Assembly: GCA_028023455.1 (NCBI GenBank)
Contig: JAQFVV010006470.1
Location: forward strand, 837,800 to 901,799
Source: Epiperipatus broadwayi
Lineage: Eukaryota; Onychophora; Udeonychophora; Euonychophora; Peripatidae
Reading direction: 5' to 3'
DNA: 64,000 nucleotides
Shown here: positions 60,773 to 64,000 of the stretch, in pieces
Layout of the letters: every line of letters starts with the position of its first letter
Numbering within the stretch: position 1 is the first letter of the stretch
Translations under genes and position numbers: made by a program
Notes under the pieces: model-generated
Databases searched by the model: none
Seen by the model: only the letters and a program-made list of their open reading frames with translations
Told to the model about the DNA's origin: nothing

Positions 60773-62444
60773 AACACTAACATGACAATAGAATGCTTAA
60801 CTTCCCTTTTATTTATATATAATGGGAAATTCTGAAAATTCAAGATCGTCCACCTTCTGCTACCATAAGCAGCAAGAACATATGGACATAAATGAGTCTA
60901 TATCCCTACTTGACCAAACCTGTAATTATACAGGTATAGCCCCATGTTATTTTTCCCATCAACTGTCTCTCCACTGCTGTAAGATTTACAGAGTTACAGT
61001 GCTTGGATATTTATAAATTTTATTGGGATCAAAATACTGCACCACTAGCTACACATGTTAATTCAATGCCCACAAGGAATTATGATTATTCTCAACCCCT
61101 ACAACTATATTTCTTTTTGGAGTGGTGAAGAACAAGACAAAATAGATTTAAATCAATAAATATTTAATACAATAAATTAAACAATAAAGGAAATACTTTA
61201 AATCATGTACAGACAATAAAAACAGAATATTTGCTATAATGTTACGAGTAAAAATAAAATAAAAAGATCATATAAATGATTGTACATTTATAATTGTCAC
61301 TACGTGTTTATAAAAAAAAAATAAAGAATGTCTGTATCATTCAAAGTAAGAATTTGGCCATTGTCTAAATTAAAGGTATGTGCACATGTAAATATAGAAT
61401 GTAGTGTACATATTTTACCTAGGCTTATTGAGTCTCTGAAGTAACTTGAAGTTTTGCTGACCGCCACATGGAATTTCTTCACTTCTTTTGCAGGGAGCAG
61501 TCACTCTTAGGTAAGATTTTGGTTGAGGAACTCCTCTGTATTTAGGTCATCAAGGACAAGGCAAAACGAACCCTCCAGCAGGCACTAAATAAGCAGTTGT
61601 TACATGTAGACAGGAATCTTTAGAGCACGAGGAGTTTGAATCGGCATGGGATCATGACAGCCCTTAGTCAGCCATTCTTGATTAGTCACCGATGTTAGAA
61701 ATCATATCTTGTTAATTATGGCTGCTTGTTATCGAAGCAGTGTGTCCACAAATGTCTCAACAAGAAGTCTCTTTCTACTAATAATTTTAATTTAAAAATT
61801 CCACAATTCTTTATTCTTTCGATCCTTTGTTTTTAGCCATTATTTACACCTTTTTTTTCTTACTACACCTTCGGTCATTTATATCGATTTACTTTTATAT
61901 AATTTCATAGCACTATGTACATTTATTTATTCCTTTTTTCTTTTAATTAAACAGAATTTTAATAAAATGTTCTTTTATTTTTATTTTGACAAGGATTAAT
62001 TTTTTCTGTCTTTATCATACTTCATATATACTCCATACACACATTTCGTTTTATCATCAAATGTGTACTTTTATGACCCAGATCCTTATCTTTTGGTCAG
62101 GTTTTAAATTTTTATTTTACTCTGACTTAAACCCTTTTTAACTTTACCTTTGCTTCTAAATGACATTTTAGTTTGTATTTCATTTCTATTTCTTTATCAC
62201 TATTAATTTTATTAATATACAATTTCAATATTTCTAACTTTAACTATTGTTTATTTCTCAAAATCTTGACTTTGGAGGGTAAAATATAAGAATCTTTTTG
62301 ATTCTATTTCCCTCTCTCTTATTAATTAAAACATTTCTTTCTTCATAAGTTTTAAATTATTTTGTTAGTATTTTAGAACACACTATTTAATATTATTTAT
62401 AATGTTAAATATCTATATATGTGATCGCAGTATGTTCGATCACC

Positions 62445-62447
<3 letters not shown>
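60770..62447. mobile_element. LTR-like 1.68 kb unit
   Basis: Starts TGTAACACTA and ends ATCACCACA, TG...CA termini, with TA arrays on both sides. The interior is non-coding, with a more GC-balanced patch at 61440-61750. No polypurine tract, PBS or second copy was found in the window, so an LTR is an inference from the ends and length. Confidence 0.4.

Positions 62448-62483
<36 letters not shown>
62448..62483. repeat. (TA)n array, 36 bp
   Basis: TA array between the unit above and a new TGTAAGGA hairpin. Confidence 0.97.
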
Positions 62484-62486
<3 letters not shown>

Positions 62487-62520
62487 AAGGACTGCTGTAG
62501 GTCTCATCCCTATCCTTACC
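62484..62520 (+). repeat. Hairpin-type element start, TGTAAGGA family
   Basis: TGTAAGGA at 62484 pairs with TCCTTACC at 62513-62520 (7 of 8), again directly after a TA array. Same design as the 32 bp TGTAACAG hairpins with different bases. Confidence 0.55.
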
Positions 62521-63392
62521 ATTAAATGCATTTAAACATAAATACATACATGGATGTGTTGATTTATAAAAGCTAATACATCTATTGAACAGTGTAAGTT
62601 GATGATATATAATGGTATGAATAAAATTATATTGTAGTTTAATGAACTGGAAATGCTTGAAACAAAATCATAAATTTGTTACTAAATTTCATTTTATTAA
62701 TATTTTAAAATAACCTTTGACAAAACGATATTGTTCAAACAGTTGAGAAAGTTTTGTAAAGAAAGTAAAAAAGCCTATTTTTAATTTAGTGTTGTAATGT
62801 GAAGGGAAGAGACAACCTGATAGAACGTATGCAATAACCATGGCAACACCAACAACTATTTTTTTTTCTAATGGCTGGAAAAAATTAAAAACATGTATAG
62901 AAAAAGTTGTACACAATATTTTTTTCTTTATTCATTAATGATGGCAAGTCAGATAATTTGAAAAGTATATTTTGGTAAAAATGTTTAACATTTTAAAGAA
63001 AGAATAATTGGACATGCAAGGATGCGTAAAACTGTAAGTTGTTTAGTTTGTTATATAGATGTAGAAAAAAAGAAAAGAAAACTGAAACAGAGGAATATTA
63101 CTCTGCTTCCATTGGAATTTAACTTTTACATGAACTATGGAAATTAAAGAAATAAATAGATTATATTCACTTGATTGAAGCATAATATGCACCAATATTT
63201 TTTTATTTTATTTATAAGTCTATTGAACTATTCATTATGAAACATTTGACAATATATTTATGTAATCAAGTATTTGATAATTCTAGGACTGTTAAAAATA
63301 TATACATAATAACGTTTATTATCCAAAGATTGACTTTAATTGTGTTTTATTTATCATATAGCTATAACATACTCACTGCTGATGTAAAAAAA

Positions 63393-63393
<1 letters not shown>
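62521..63393. other. AT-rich DNA, no gene recognised
   Basis: The minus-strand 75-codon ORF at 62689-62916 has hydrophobic stretches but no known motif. If the hairpin at 62484 marks an element start, this would be its body. Confidence 0.45.
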
Positions 63394-63430
<37 letters not shown>

Positions 63431-63482
63431 TTATTACATAGTATATATATATATATATATATATACTAGTGTAATAATGATG
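63394..63482. repeat. Nested TA palindromes
   Basis: ATGATATAT...ATATATCAT (63392-63431) is followed by TCATTATTACATAGTA...TACTAGTGTAATAATGA (63429-63481). The two TA hairpins share the TCAT boundary, and the second is closed by 11 bp arms. Confidence 0.9.
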
Positions 63483-64000
63483 CAAGTGTGCTAAAAGTCA
63501 TTGTGAAAGGTCAATGCAACTCAGATGTTTTTTTTGAGGTGGGGCGATGAACATGATCTATAGATGTGAATTCCCTACATCACACATATATATATATACA
63601 ATGGCTACCAAATATTATGTGACATTTTATAGATCAATTTTGAAAGTTGCCAAATCAAGGATTATCCAAACTACTTGGTCAGCTTGTGGGAGATAGATAA
63701 ATCGTTGAAGGCACTAATGTGAAAAACGAAGCAAGTATAACAGATGCTGAAAATTTCCAATTTATAATGAATTTTTCCATATTAAAGAAGATACTCATGT
63801 TGATAAAGATGTTTATAGAATCATTCATAAATGTATGTTGATATGTAACTGTTTGTTTGTTGTGGTTGACATGCTGATGTTATAAATTTTGTAAGGTTTT
63901 CTCTTCTTTATTTTTTTTCTACTTCCATATTGATTTTTTTTTTTGAGCTGGAAGTACAAAAATAATTTAAATGTATGCATTTCATGATATAAAATCTAGT
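63483..64000. other. AT-rich DNA to window end
   Basis: A short TA tract at 63586-63598 and T runs near 63933-63943. No ORF above 60 codons and no motif. Confidence 0.5.

Overview
This 64 kb window is gene-poor, very AT-rich eukaryotic DNA, almost certainly from an invertebrate animal. I recognise no host gene, no structural RNA gene and no prokaryotic signal such as operons, ribosome binding sites or CRISPR. What can be read is a mosaic of decayed transposable elements: RTE-type LINEs, Ty3/gypsy LTR retrotransposons, the GIY-YIG end of a Penelope-like element (PLE), a tRNA-derived SINE and foldback elements. These are joined by very long simple repeats, chiefly (TA)n and (AAT)n. RTE, gypsy and PLE elements occur together in many arthropods, molluscs and other invertebrates, so I do not name a species.

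Layout: 1-4.4 kb is unannotated AT-rich DNA with a 233 bp (AAT)n tract. 4.4-5.5 kb is a dispersed repeat (R) that recurs at 40.5-41.6 kb. 5.8-6.8 kb (minus) is a gypsy integrase remnant, followed by a 248 bp LTR-like unit. 7.25-16.24 kb holds two head-to-tail, diverged 4.5 kb copies of an unknown non-coding element. 16.5-19.0 kb and 31.1-33.5 kb are two inverted copies of a 2.5 kb non-coding element (E). 19.15-22.49 kb (minus) is an RTE LINE whose second copy lies at 57.47-60.70 kb (plus). 23.3-26.2 kb carries LTR/leader-like repeats. About 27.0-31.03 kb is a broken gypsy element with gag, protease, RT, RNase H, integrase, polypurine tract and 3' LTR. 34.5-36.85 kb (minus) holds unidentified broken ORFs. 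38.5 and 44.8-45.2 kb are giant microsatellites, the second (AAT)n-(AAG)n-(AGG)n-G31. 45.7-46.7 kb is a third gypsy RT/RNase H remnant. 47.1-48.5 kb contains two large palindromes from a PLE. 53.4-55.4 kb holds a foldback element and an LTR-like unit, 60.77-62.45 kb another LTR-like unit, and 63.4 kb nested small palindromes.

Nothing here appears to work together as an active system, since every coding element is broken. The main pattern is architectural: most element boundaries fall exactly at (TA)n arrays, and several start with a TGTAACAG-type end that can fold on itself around a B-box-like core. The most unusual locus is the pair of PLE palindromes at 47.1-48.5 kb, one with hammerhead-ribozyme-like pieces and the other with two head-to-head GIY-YIG domains. 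All identifications come from reading motifs by eye; boundaries without a sharp repeat edge are approximate.
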